Shown here one piece after another: positions 28,977 to 37,976 of a stretch of 64,000 nt of DNA. The DNA comes from Gammaproteobacteria bacterium (GTDB lineage Bacteria > Pseudomonadota > Gammaproteobacteria > RBG-16-57-12). Position numbers and translations under genes: made by a program. The notes beneath the pieces were generated by a model. That model was not told the origin of the DNA and did no database searches. It saw nothing but the letters and a program-made list of their open reading frames with translations. Position 1 is the stretch's first letter. Every line of letters starts with the position of its first letter. The DNA lies in assembly GCA_021647245.1 (NCBI GenBank), contig JAKIVC010000005.1, positions 22,157 to 86,156 of the forward strand. Direction: 5' to 3'.

Positions 28977-29069
28977 GCCTAACGAGGCTGTAGAAAAGAC
29001 CACCCAGAGTCCCTTCCTACCTGCCCAGCGTCTTTTTTTTGATTATCCTAACCATCACTCAATTCCACA
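28977..29069 (+). repeat. 93-bp repeat A, copy 2
   Basis: It is the inverted partner of 16794-16886. It begins GCCTAACGAGGCTGTAGAAAA and ends at TCAATTCCACA. It abuts the higBA cassette just as copy 1 abuts the other payload. The 42 bases between it and the MITE at 29112 differ from the sequence next to copy 1. Confidence 0.7.
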
Positions 29070-29111
29070 CCCCTTATTTTTTTAATCAAACGTGACCATA
29101 TGCACCGGCTA

Positions 29112-29272
29112 GGAGGCTGTCGGACTGAGGTGATCGTAGCGAGGGAAAGCCATTTTGAGTCCATTTTTTTGATCGTTTGAGGCGAATATTGGGCATATTT
29201 AACGAAAATGATCGGATAAATGGGCCGAGATGACTTTTCCGCAGTAGATTCACCCTAAGTCCGACAGCCTCC
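29112..29272 (+). mobile_element. 161-bp MITE-like element, copy 2
   Basis: It has the same length, orientation and terminal inverted repeats as 16339-16499, with scattered base differences. It is flanked by TA at 29110-29111 and 29273-29274. It inserted exactly at the stop codon of the nitrilase-family gene: the TAG is made of the TA duplication plus the first element base, and the uninterrupted site would also read TAG. Confidence 0.85.
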
Positions 29273-30096
29273 TAAAGTGATAACACTTTAAAGCGACGAT
29301 GTTCCAGACTGGGGAAGGTTGCTCGTATTGACTTCAGCTGCGCCATATCAACATCGGCCATCACCACACCTGAGCCGCGATAGAGTCGATCCAGCACATT
29401 CCCCCACATATCCACCACCATGCTATCGCCGTGGGTTTCACGGCCACCCATATGGTAACCACCCTGTCCCGCCGCGATAACATAACTCAGATTTTCAATA
29501 GCGCGCGCACGTACTAAGGTATCCCAATGTGCTTTACCGGTAATGGCTGTAAAGGCTGATGGAATCGCAATGATTTCAACACCTTCGGAAACCATGGCGC
29601 GGAACATTTCAGGAAAGCGAAGATCGTAGCAGATGGCCACACCGAGCTTACCAAAGGGTGTATCAACCACCACAATATGGTCGCCCGCCTCGAGTGTTTC
29701 AGACTCCGTATAGCTCTCGCCATTCTCTTCAATTTTCACATCGAACAGGTGAATCTTATCGTAACGGGCCACCTGCTCACCCAGGTCGTTGATCACCAAG
29801 CAGCTGGCATATACCTTTTCATCGGATGCCGCTGCCAGTGGAATAGTGCCCCCTACCAGCCAAACTGTGTGCTTGAACGCCTGCTCACTCAAAAAATCCT
29901 GAATAGGACCGCTGCCGGGCTGCTCTTTCACCTTTAGCTTGTCCTCTTCACCCAGCCCCATAATGGCAAAATTCTCAGGTAGAACAATCAGCTGAGCACC
30001 CGATTTGGCGGCATCCGAAATTAAACGCGCCGCCTCAATCAGATTAGCAGCCAGGTTTGGGCTTGAGGCCATTTGTATTGCAGCAACCTTGGTCAT
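29272..30096 (-). CDS. carbon-nitrogen hydrolase, Nit1/NIT2-like
   Basis: A 274-residue nitrilase-superfamily amidase. The catalytic triad is visible: Glu41 (LPENF), Lys114 (YDKIHLFD) and Cys156 (AICYDLRFPE). The sequence YDKIHLFDV and the C-terminal ending FPSLEHRRF place it with Nit1-type proteins. Those repair deaminated glutathione in known cases, but the reaction here is inferred. ATG 30096 is preferred over GTG 30102 because of AAGGAG spacing. The stop codon is at the MITE junction. Confidence 0.9.
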   Translation of the reverse strand: MTKVAAIQMASSPNLAANLIEAARLISDAAKSGAQLIVLPENFAIMGLGEEDKLKVKEQPGSGPIQDFLSEQAFKHTVWLVGGTIPLAAASDEKVYASCLVINDLGEQVARYDKIHLFDVKIEENGESYTESETLEAGDHIVVVDTPFGKLGVAICYDLRFPEMFRAMVSEGVEIIAIPSAFTAITGKAHWDTLVRARAIENLSYVIAAGQGGYHMGGRETHGDSMVVDMWGNVLDRLYRGSGVVMADVDMAQLKSIRATFPSLEHRRFKVLSL

Positions 30097-30191
30097 CAAC
30101 ACTCCTTAACATCTCGTTTTAATTGTAGTTTTCAACGAAACCACTGGGCTAGTGTATTAAACTATTGACCAATTTGAAAGCACCTCATTTA

Positions 30192-32534
30192 TCATGACTT
30201 TGTAGTGGTTGCAATGAGCTTTGCAGCGGCGATGACTGACTGTCCGAGTGCTACCCCACCATCATTTGCGGGTACATTTACCGGGGATAGAACCTGAATG
30301 CCCGCTACCTCCAGCCGCTCAGTAATGCTCTCTTGCAGTAAGCGATTCTGGAAAACACCACCACCAAGTGCAACGGTATTCAGGCTATTTTGAGTGCAGA
30401 GCTTTTGTGCTGATTCTGCGATAGCGTGCGCTAGCCCTTGGTGAAACCGGGCAGAAATGGTAGCCGCTGATCGCCCCTGCTGAAGGTCTTTCAAAAGAGC
30501 AAGCCACAGGGGTTGCCAAGAGAGGACTCTATCTCCTCCATTGCTAAATTTGTGTGGGTAACGGTGTGGGGCTTCACGCCGGAAGTGGGTTGTCGCCAGT
30601 GACTCCAGCGCTTGCGCGGCCTCCCCTTCATAGGAGACGCGCTCCCGACACACGCCAATGGCTGCAGCTACGGCATCAAACAGTCGCCCGCAGGAGGAGG
30701 TAATGGGTGTGTTGAGGTTCTGATCAACCATACGCTTGAGATTTTCAAGTGGCTTACTATTGAGGAAGCGGATGATATCTAGCGAGCCAAAGTCAGCTTC
30801 GATACGCTGCCACTCCAGTGCTGTTTGCAGCTGTGAGAGTGTATTGCGCCAAGGTTCACGTATCGCCTGCGTGCCACCCAACAGTGGAAATGGCTGAAAA
30901 TGAGCGAGGCGTTTACACTCTGCATAATCAGCTAACAGAAATTCACCACCCCAGAGCGTGCCATCGTCGCCATAACCTGAACCATCAAGCGCAATACCGA
31001 GCACTTTCCCCGCACTCAGAGGTCGTTGATTATCGACCATGCAAGCGGCAATATGCGCGTGATGATGCTGTACGGCCATGCAAGGAATCGCCTCGCTCTC
31101 GGCAATCTCGTAGCCCAAGGTTGTTGAGTGGTACCCTGGGTGCTTATCCACCACCACCTGTTCAGGTTGAAAACCAAACAGCTGGCGGTAGAGATTCAAC
31201 ATATCGCGGTAGTCATGCTGGCTAGCCGCCTCCTGGAGGTCGCCGATGTGGGGAGAGAGCATAGCTCCCCCCTCTTTGAGTAAGCAGAAGGTGTTTTTTA
31301 ATTCGCCGCCCATGGCGAGGATGTTGCTGCTGATATCGAACCCTTGCGGCAAGCGGATTGGCTCCGGTGCGTAACCACGCGCACGGCGCAGTATGCGTGC
31401 TTGGCCCGACACAACGCGCAATACAGAGTCGTCCAACCGGTTGATGATCTGGCGATTGTGTAGAAGATAGTAGTCAGCAATCTGATCGAGACGTTGATGT
31501 GCCTCCGTATTATCAATGCTTTGGGGCTCGTCACTGCGGTTACCCGAGGTCATGACGATGGGGCGCGGCATCGACTGCATCAATAGATGGTGCAGTGGCG
31601 TGTAGGGCAGCATAAACCCCAAGCTTCTCTCTCCAGGAGCAACACGGGTTGCTAACGTCTCCCCTTGTGCACTCAGCAATACAATGGGGGCCGCCTTGCC
31701 ACACAACAGCTCGGCCTCTTGATGAGTAACACGGGCGTAACACTGCACCATTTCAAGGTCACGCGCCATCAACGCAAATGCCTTACGGTAGCGATGTTTA
31801 CGCTGGCGCAAGCGCTTGACGGCCTCTTCGTTACCCGCATCACAGGCGAGGTGGAAGCCCCCCACGCCCTTGATGGCAAGAATATTCCCCTGACTCATCA
31901 ACTGCGCGGCTATTTCGATTAGATCAGCATTCGCGGTCGCCTCCAGTTGCTGACCCTTGCCATCTTCGAGCCAGATTTGCGGGCCACAAACTGGGCAGGC
32001 ATTGGGCTGTGCATGGAAGCGGCGGTCTGCCGGATCGTCGTACTCCGCCTGACACTGGGCGCACAGGGTGAATGGTTTCATGCTGGTATTAACGCGGTCG
32101 TAAGGGATCGCCTTAATAATAGAGAGACGGGGGCCGCAGTGAGTGCAGTTGGTGAAGGGGTAGCGAAAGCGGCGATCATCCGGGTCCAAGGTTTCTGCCA
32201 GGCAGTCGGGGCAAGTGGCCGCATCCGCAGCGATAGCCGTTTGAATTTCACCTTTACGACTGCCGGTTATCTGAAACCCTGCGATCACTTCGTGGGTATT
32301 GTCGAGCACACTACAGGTGATCTCTTCAATTCGAGCCAGCGGTGGTGCTTCATGGCGCAGACGCGCTGCAAATTCCCGGAGTGAGTCGGCGCCACCCCAA
32401 GCCTCGATCAATATGCCTTGGCTGTCATTACAAACGCTGCCAGAGATGTCGCACTCATGTGCCAAGCGCCAGACAAAGGGGCGAAAGCCAACGCCCTGTA
32501 CCGTGCCGGTAATACGAATTCCCTTGCCACGCAT
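30192..32534 (-). CDS. hypF: carbamoyltransferase HypF, hydrogenase maturation
   Basis: A 780-residue protein that makes the cyanide ligands of the NiFe site from carbamoyl phosphate, together with HypE. Domains in order: acylphosphatase (TGTVQGVGFRPFVWRLA, residues about 9-25), two CX2C-X18-CX2C zinc fingers (about 108-205), a YrdC-like domain, and a Kae1-like domain with VQHHHAH near 470. ATG 32534 overlaps the hupV stop codon (TGATG), so translation is coupled. It is the last gene of the hydrogenase cluster, separated from the hypABCDE group. Confidence 0.96.
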   Translation of the reverse strand: MRGKGIRITGTVQGVGFRPFVWRLAHECDISGSVCNDSQGILIEAWGGADSLREFAARLRHEAPPLARIEEITCSVLDNTHEVIAGFQITGSRKGEIQTAIAADAATCPDCLAETLDPDDRRFRYPFTNCTHCGPRLSIIKAIPYDRVNTSMKPFTLCAQCQAEYDDPADRRFHAQPNACPVCGPQIWLEDGKGQQLEATANADLIEIAAQLMSQGNILAIKGVGGFHLACDAGNEEAVKRLRQRKHRYRKAFALMARDLEMVQCYARVTHQEAELLCGKAAPIVLLSAQGETLATRVAPGERSLGFMLPYTPLHHLLMQSMPRPIVMTSGNRSDEPQSIDNTEAHQRLDQIADYYLLHNRQIINRLDDSVLRVVSGQARILRRARGYAPEPIRLPQGFDISSNILAMGGELKNTFCLLKEGGAMLSPHIGDLQEAASQHDYRDMLNLYRQLFGFQPEQVVVDKHPGYHSTTLGYEIAESEAIPCMAVQHHHAHIAACMVDNQRPLSAGKVLGIALDGSGYGDDGTLWGGEFLLADYAECKRLAHFQPFPLLGGTQAIREPWRNTLSQLQTALEWQRIEADFGSLDIIRFLNSKPLENLKRMVDQNLNTPITSSCGRLFDAVAAAIGVCRERVSYEGEAAQALESLATTHFRREAPHRYPHKFSNGGDRVLSWQPLWLALLKDLQQGRSAATISARFHQGLAHAIAESAQKLCTQNSLNTVALGGGVFQNRLLQESITERLEVAGIQVLSPVNVPANDGGVALGQSVIAAAKLIATTTKS

Positions 32535-33985
32535 CAGTGAACCGTACAAACCATGCACGGATCAAAAGAGCGGACGATATGCTGCACAGAGACCGGATCT
32601 TTCTCGCCGGCACGCACCGGCGCACCCACCAGTGCCTGTTCAAGTGCACCCGGTACATTTTGAGCGTCGCGGGGGGAGAAGTTCCAGGTTGTCGGTGCGA
32701 TAATCTGATAGTTTTGGATGCGCCCTTTTTCAATCTGTATCCAGTGGCCGAGGCTACCACGGGCCGCTTCAACCAAACCACAGCCGCTCGCCTCACTCAC
32801 TTCCGGTGCCTGGTTGCAATAAGGTTTGCCCTGCTGCAGACCGCCAACCCAGGACTCCATCGCAACCACGACTCGGGCAATCTCCAGCAGGCGACCAATC
32901 ACTCGATTACGCACATTACTGCCACTCTGGCGCACCAAATCCTGTGCCAGAGGGTCTCCCGCCACAACCTGCCGTGCGAGTGCCCCGACCTCCACCACTC
33001 GGCTCTCCAGCCGTGGCGCTTTACCCCAGCTGTAACCATCCGGCGCATCGGCATCAGGCACCGTTATGCCCTCATAGGGGTGTAGCGCCTGGTTGTGCTG
33101 CGCCATCCAGCTATGGCTAATATCCTCACGAATAGCGGCCGGGTTGAGTGGTGATAGATCACCGCCTCTCCACACCCCCGAGGCCAACAGTGGTTTCCCC
33201 TCAATGAGGTATGCACCATTACTCATAAATGAGTTGTCCGATTGACCTAGCGCATCCAGGCTCAGCACATCTGCAACATGCAGAAAGCGGCAAAAGTCAC
33301 TGTGCTGCCACGGAAACTGTGCTGCCCAGTTTTGCAAAGCGGTGGATGAGTTAATTGCCAAGATATTTTCCAGCTGATCACCAAAGAGTGTCGACTCCAA
33401 AAACTGGCGAAAGCTAAAGAGAATACCTGCCATCTGCATCCGCTCTTTAACTCCGATAGCGCGTGTAGTTCCCCCCGGTTGAATCGCCAGGCTATGGGGC
33501 CACTTCCCTGCCAGCAACCCCATGAGGTGAAGAAACTGCGCTCGAACAGGCAGAACCTGCTGGCTGGCGGTACCTGATATAGCCCGAAAGCGCTTGGCAA
33601 TCTGCGGATACCACGGATCTGCTGCGTATATTTCGCGGGCAAAATCTGGCATAAAAAACAGATAGAAGTGTGTGAGGTGGTCAGTTATATTTTCATTTGC
33701 TAGGATCAGATTAGTTGCCAGCTCACCATTGGGTGGCATTTTCACCCCCTGACAATCAGCCAGTGCGGTTGCCGCAGCGATGGATTGTGATACCGAGCAG
33801 ATGCCGCAAATACGCGGCGTATAGACCAGCGCATCTGCGGGCGCTTTGCCTCGTAAAATCTGCTCAAATCCGCGATATAACAGCGAGACGACCCAAGCTT
33901 CACGCACCACTCCATCCACAATATCGAGCTGCACCTCAACATCACCCTCTACCCGATTAAAAGGACCCACAATACGGCGACTCAT
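32534..33985 (-). CDS. hupV: H2-sensing [NiFe] hydrogenase large subunit
   Basis: A 483-residue subunit (HupV/HoxC type). NiFe ligands are Cys60 and Cys63 (RICGICS) and Cys477 and Cys480. The protein ends exactly at DPCMVCTVH, with no C-terminal peptide for a maturation protease. This is characteristic of regulatory hydrogenases and unlike the hupL product in the same cluster. It would detect H2 in the cytoplasm and pass the signal to HupT. The start overlaps the hupU stop as ATGA. Confidence 0.93.
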   Translation of the reverse strand: MSRRIVGPFNRVEGDVEVQLDIVDGVVREAWVVSLLYRGFEQILRGKAPADALVYTPRICGICSVSQSIAAATALADCQGVKMPPNGELATNLILANENITDHLTHFYLFFMPDFAREIYAADPWYPQIAKRFRAISGTASQQVLPVRAQFLHLMGLLAGKWPHSLAIQPGGTTRAIGVKERMQMAGILFSFRQFLESTLFGDQLENILAINSSTALQNWAAQFPWQHSDFCRFLHVADVLSLDALGQSDNSFMSNGAYLIEGKPLLASGVWRGGDLSPLNPAAIREDISHSWMAQHNQALHPYEGITVPDADAPDGYSWGKAPRLESRVVEVGALARQVVAGDPLAQDLVRQSGSNVRNRVIGRLLEIARVVVAMESWVGGLQQGKPYCNQAPEVSEASGCGLVEAARGSLGHWIQIEKGRIQNYQIIAPTTWNFSPRDAQNVPGALEQALVGAPVRAGEKDPVSVQHIVRSFDPCMVCTVH

Positions 33986-34998
33986 GAGCGCTTCCTCGGC
34001 TGTATGGGTGGCACTCTAATGTGGTCAGAGGTGGCATTTTCTTTCAGGCGTGCCGGGGTTGCCGCTTTCGACAGAGAAGCGAGTGCCACAAACCATGCCT
34101 TGGGCATATCGGTAGGCAGGCCAGTAGGAATCCCGGCAATTTTTGGTGTCTCCGTAAAGGGGTGGCCTGGCTCTTCGAATTGTGGTGCAGTGCAGTTGAT
34201 ACAAGCATAACCACCGCGTAGACAAGAGCCTTCACCATTCCACAGGCGGATATTGCAGTCGCCATGAGCCTGGGTTCCAACACACCCCAGATTTTCCATT
34301 AAGCAACCCAGATCTGAGTGTTTCTCGGCACTCGCCTTATATTCGTAGTATTCATTGCGAGGGCATCCATGATGTACCAGGTGATCAACATAGCTGCGTG
34401 GGCGGCCCAAACCATCCAGCGCCATCTCACAGCTCTGGCGACTGGTGAGTGTCATTAATGTTTCGGTAATCCAGTTAGGGTGGGTGGGACACCCGGCAAT
34501 ATTGACAACCGGAAGGCCGCTACGACTCCTGAAACTTTCGCCCAGCAAGCCACCGCTCTCAGCGCCTTCGTACTGTAGACCACAGGCATCACTTGGATTA
34601 TTACCCGCTGCGGTAATCCCACCATAAGCGGCACATGTGCCGACAGCAACCACATGCTCAGCCTGAGCAGCGAGTTCGCTAATCCACGCCATCATTGGCA
34701 GGGGCGAGTTGGCCATCATATGAAAGCGGCCACTGCCATTAGGCCCGCGAATCACCGACCCTTCAAGACAGAGGATATCCAGGCGAATTTCACCGGCTTT
34801 GATCTGTTCAAGCAGGCTAAGAAAGTCGGCACCGGATGTCTCACTTAGTGAAGGGTGCCAAAGTAGCTGAATATTGGCAGCCTCCAGGTTAATGAATAGA
34901 TCCGGAGCCTCCGCACAGAACAGAGATTGGCTGCAGCCACCACAACCACCGGATTGCAACCAGAGAAGGTTTCTCTTCATTGAAGAGGATTTACCCAT
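33982..34998 (-). CDS. hupU: H2-sensing [NiFe] hydrogenase small subunit
   Basis: A 338-residue subunit (HupU/HoxB type) with three Fe-S clusters. The proximal cluster motif is the ordinary CGGC (Cys19 and Cys22) and VGTCAAYGG, without the extra cysteines seen in HupS. There is no Tat signal, so it stays in the cytoplasm. The frame runs upstream to 35160, but ATG 34998 (MGKSSSMKRNLLWL) gives the family N-terminus and overlaps the end of hupT by eight bases. It acts with HupV as the H2 receptor. Confidence 0.93.
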   Translation of the reverse strand: MGKSSSMKRNLLWLQSGGCGGCSQSLFCAEAPDLFINLEAANIQLLWHPSLSETSGADFLSLLEQIKAGEIRLDILCLEGSVIRGPNGSGRFHMMANSPLPMMAWISELAAQAEHVVAVGTCAAYGGITAAGNNPSDACGLQYEGAESGGLLGESFRSRSGLPVVNIAGCPTHPNWITETLMTLTSRQSCEMALDGLGRPRSYVDHLVHHGCPRNEYYEYKASAEKHSDLGCLMENLGCVGTQAHGDCNIRLWNGEGSCLRGGYACINCTAPQFEEPGHPFTETPKIAGIPTGLPTDMPKAWFVALASLSKAATPARLKENATSDHIRVPPIQPRKRS

Positions 34999-36355
34999 TA
35001 TGTATACCCCGCAGAGGAAGGCGCAGAGAGAACACAGCACCCCCATCGCGGTGGTTTTCAGCTGTGAGCTCACCGCCCATATCCGTGGCCAGACCATAGC
35101 TAATGGAGAGCCCCAACCCCGTGCCCTTACCAACCGTTTTTGTCGTATAGAAAGGATCAAACAGTTTTGTCAGCGCCTGTTGCGGAATACCCGGCCCACT
35201 GTCATGTATGCTGATTATCGCATGCAGCTCTGTGATTTTGCCGCTAATCACAAGTCGTGAAGATGGCTGGTCAGCCATAGCATCTACCGCGTTTTGGATA
35301 AGATTAATCAGTATCTGCTGAACATGCCCCTTACGCCCTGTGAGTATCACTGTTTCTGGCAACTCATAATCAATCGGTGGTTTTATTCGGCAAGCCCTGG
35401 CAACCCATTCAGCCGAAGTAACAACAACCTCCTTCAGATCAAACTGGCAAACTGACTCCTGCTGAGCGGTTGAGTAACAGAGCAGATCCTGAACAATATC
35501 TCGTACCCGCTCTGCGCCCTCGAGTGTGCCATCAATCAGTGAGTCCATATCACCCATAATGCGTGTAATTCGCAGTTCATCTCGCAGCTGTTTGAGTGAC
35601 TCACTCTCTGTCTCCTCATCCACTGCATTGAGATAGCGGTTAATCCGTTCACCGTAGCTCTGCAAGGCGTGCATATTACCGAATACAAAACTAATGGGGT
35701 TATTGAGCTCATGGGCCACCCCCGCCACCAAGCGGCCTAATGAAGCCATTTTTTCCGATTGAATCAGCTGCATTTGCGCCTGCTTCAGGCTTTCATGGGC
35801 TGAGTTGAGTTCCTGGTAAGCTCTTTGCAGATCACCAACAGGTCGTCCGACAATCACCAGCCCAACAAGGCTTCCATCAGCATCATAGCGATGGGAGCAG
35901 TTAATCGCCAAGGGGATGAGACCTTTCTCACTAGAGAGCAGGCAAGCCTTGCGGTCTATCAACACCTCTGCTTCAAGATTGCGGGGTAAATCGCGGACAA
36001 AATCTTGGGATTCATCACCAAAAACAGAGGCCAGCGGGAGGTTGTAAAGTTCGGATGCCGACTTTCCAATAAGTGACTCCAGCGCTCGATTTACCTGCTC
36101 AATTTTTCCGCGTAAATCACAGACAATCAATACATCGGTCATTGAGTATAATACGCTGCGGATAAACTGTTGCGCCTCCTCAAAAGCGCTATTTTTCTCT
36201 TCGATCTCTACCTGAGTCTGCACCAGGTCGGCATAGACCGACTCCATTTTCTGTACCACTTCGACCCAAGCGGCTTCGGTAACCGGACTCAATTCGAGCG
36301 CGGTGTCCACGCCGGCATTTTGAATCAGACTGGTGGACGGCTTTATTGTCATCAC
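34991..36355 (-). CDS. hupT: histidine kinase of the H2-sensing system
   Basis: A 454-residue soluble kinase (HupT/HoxJ type). An N-terminal helical region precedes a PAS domain at about 65-175 (IEQVNRALESLIGKSASEL). The phosphoacceptor motif is VAHELNNPISF, followed by the ATPase domain (NLIQNAVDA, DSGPGIP, GKGTGLGLSIS). No membrane helix is present. In known systems HupUV or HoxBC bind to it and H2 stops phosphorylation of the regulator. It lies between hupR (21 bases) and hupU (overlap). Confidence 0.92.
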   Translation of the reverse strand: MMTIKPSTSLIQNAGVDTALELSPVTEAAWVEVVQKMESVYADLVQTQVEIEEKNSAFEEAQQFIRSVLYSMTDVLIVCDLRGKIEQVNRALESLIGKSASELYNLPLASVFGDESQDFVRDLPRNLEAEVLIDRKACLLSSEKGLIPLAINCSHRYDADGSLVGLVIVGRPVGDLQRAYQELNSAHESLKQAQMQLIQSEKMASLGRLVAGVAHELNNPISFVFGNMHALQSYGERINRYLNAVDEETESESLKQLRDELRITRIMGDMDSLIDGTLEGAERVRDIVQDLLCYSTAQQESVCQFDLKEVVVTSAEWVARACRIKPPIDYELPETVILTGRKGHVQQILINLIQNAVDAMADQPSSRLVISGKITELHAIISIHDSGPGIPQQALTKLFDPFYTTKTVGKGTGLGLSISYGLATDMGGELTAENHRDGGAVFSLRLPLRGIHNG

Positions 36356-36376
36356 TTTAAACCTTCGGCCACGCTA

Positions 36377-37861
36377 TCATGCGCTCTCTTTTTCGGAGGC
36401 CGGCCGGCTAATTTGCTCTATCTTTTCCAGCCCATAGCGCTCTAATTTACTGCGCAGGCCGACACGTGAAAGCCCCAGCTCTTTGGCTGCACGGCTCTTA
36501 TTCCAGCGGTGGCGAATCAAACTTTCGCGGAGAATAATCGCTTCCAGAGACTCAATGCGCTCCCGAAGAGTGCCATCAAGCATCGCGAGAGTCTCTAGGG
36601 TGCCTTCATCTTTTGTTGGCGCAGCACGCAAAACACGGGGGGAGAGCAACTCTGCCCCCAAAATATCATCGTCAGACATCACCAGCATCTGCTGTATCTC
36701 ATTCTGTAGCTCTCGCACATTGCCGGGCCAATGGTAGGCCTGCATACAGGCCAGCGTCTCATCACTAAAGCCCGCTACCCGCTTTCCCAGGCTCTGCATG
36801 GCCGAGGTGAGCAGCGCTTTTGCCACTATTGGAATGTCCTCAATTCGCTCCCGCAGCGCAGGCATTTTAATGGTAATGGGTGCCAGACGATAATAGAGGT
36901 CTTCACGAAAATGACCACTACGTACTTCCGCCTCTAGGTCTCGATTGGTAGAGGCGATCACTCGAATATTCACCTTGCGGGTTTTAGCACTACCCAGTGG
37001 CCTGATTTCACCCTCTTGTAATACGCGCAGCAGTTTGACTTGAAATGCGGGGGAGACCTCACCGATCTCGTCCAGCAATACGGTGCCACCGTTGGCCCGC
37101 TCAAAGAGGCCAACGTGATCATCAATAGCTCCGGTGAACGCGCCCCTTTTATAACCAAACAGCTCACTCTCCAATAGCTCGTCAGGAAGGGCGGCACAAT
37201 TTTCAACGACAAAGGGCTTCTCCCAGCGCAAGCTGTTGTAGTGCAACGCTCGCGCTGCCAACTCTTTGCCGGTACCCGACTCACCCATTATGAGCACTGA
37301 AATATCGTAAGGCGCAACGCGGTGGATTTTTTTGCAGACACGGCTCATGCAGCTTGCCGAGGTACGCACGATACCATCGCTGACCCGGTGCTCATTACGC
37401 AGCGCTTCCCGCTTCGCGGTTATACTCTTTTGCAGGCTGTGTGGTGAAGCTTTGAGCTCAATTGAGAGTAGCTCATTTTGATGCTGCAACTGAAACAGTG
37501 TCACGGCATTCTGGATGGTCAAAATAAGCTGATTCGGAATCCAGGGCTTAGTGATGTACTGATAAACACCGGCGCTATTCAGGGCACTGATGATGTCATC
37601 CGGATTGGTGTAGCCAGAGATAATCATGCGGATCACATTCGGCCACTGCTCTTTCACTCTACCGAGAAACTCAACACCCGTAACACCTGGCATACGTTGG
37701 TCACAGAGAATGACCTGCACCCACTCTTTCGCCAGCACTATCTCGGCATCCTGGGCGCTGCTCGCGGTTATCACCTCAAAATCATCGATCAGAATGCGTT
37801 GCAGTGATTCCAGGCTGCGCACCTCATCATCGACAATCAAAATAGTCGGCAGTGTGCTCAC
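36377..37861 (-). CDS. hupR: sigma-54-dependent response regulator of hydrogenase genes
   Basis: A 494-residue regulator (HupR/HoxA type). The receiver domain has Asp11, Asp12 and the phosphorylation site Asp54 (ILCDQRMPG). The AAA+ domain has Walker A GESGTGKE and the sigma-54 contact loop GAFTGA. A Fis-type helix-turn-helix ends the protein (NKSRAAKELGLSRVGLRSKL). Members of this family activate in the unphosphorylated state. The likely target is the -24/-12 promoter of hupS in this window. It starts a separate group 115 bases downstream of hypE. Confidence 0.94.
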   Translation of the reverse strand: MSTLPTILIVDDEVRSLESLQRILIDDFEVITASSAQDAEIVLAKEWVQVILCDQRMPGVTGVEFLGRVKEQWPNVIRMIISGYTNPDDIISALNSAGVYQYITKPWIPNQLILTIQNAVTLFQLQHQNELLSIELKASPHSLQKSITAKREALRNEHRVSDGIVRTSASCMSRVCKKIHRVAPYDISVLIMGESGTGKELAARALHYNSLRWEKPFVVENCAALPDELLESELFGYKRGAFTGAIDDHVGLFERANGGTVLLDEIGEVSPAFQVKLLRVLQEGEIRPLGSAKTRKVNIRVIASTNRDLEAEVRSGHFREDLYYRLAPITIKMPALRERIEDIPIVAKALLTSAMQSLGKRVAGFSDETLACMQAYHWPGNVRELQNEIQQMLVMSDDDILGAELLSPRVLRAAPTKDEGTLETLAMLDGTLRERIESLEAIILRESLIRHRWNKSRAAKELGLSRVGLRSKLERYGLEKIEQISRPASEKESA

Positions 37862-37976
37862 AACACGCTCCTTGAATTCACTACAACGACTCGTTTAAAC
37901 CCGTAAAAATCATGCTTCATCTTTTACAGCTCCTCATTTTGTACACACCAAACGGGCTTGGGAAGAGCTGCCCTGC

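Noticed and set aside
30818..31225. 135-codon plus-strand frame
   Set aside because: It is antisense to hypF, which is clearly real over its whole length.
31947..32384. 145-codon plus-strand frame
   Set aside because: It is antisense to the zinc-finger region of hypF and shows no protein family features.
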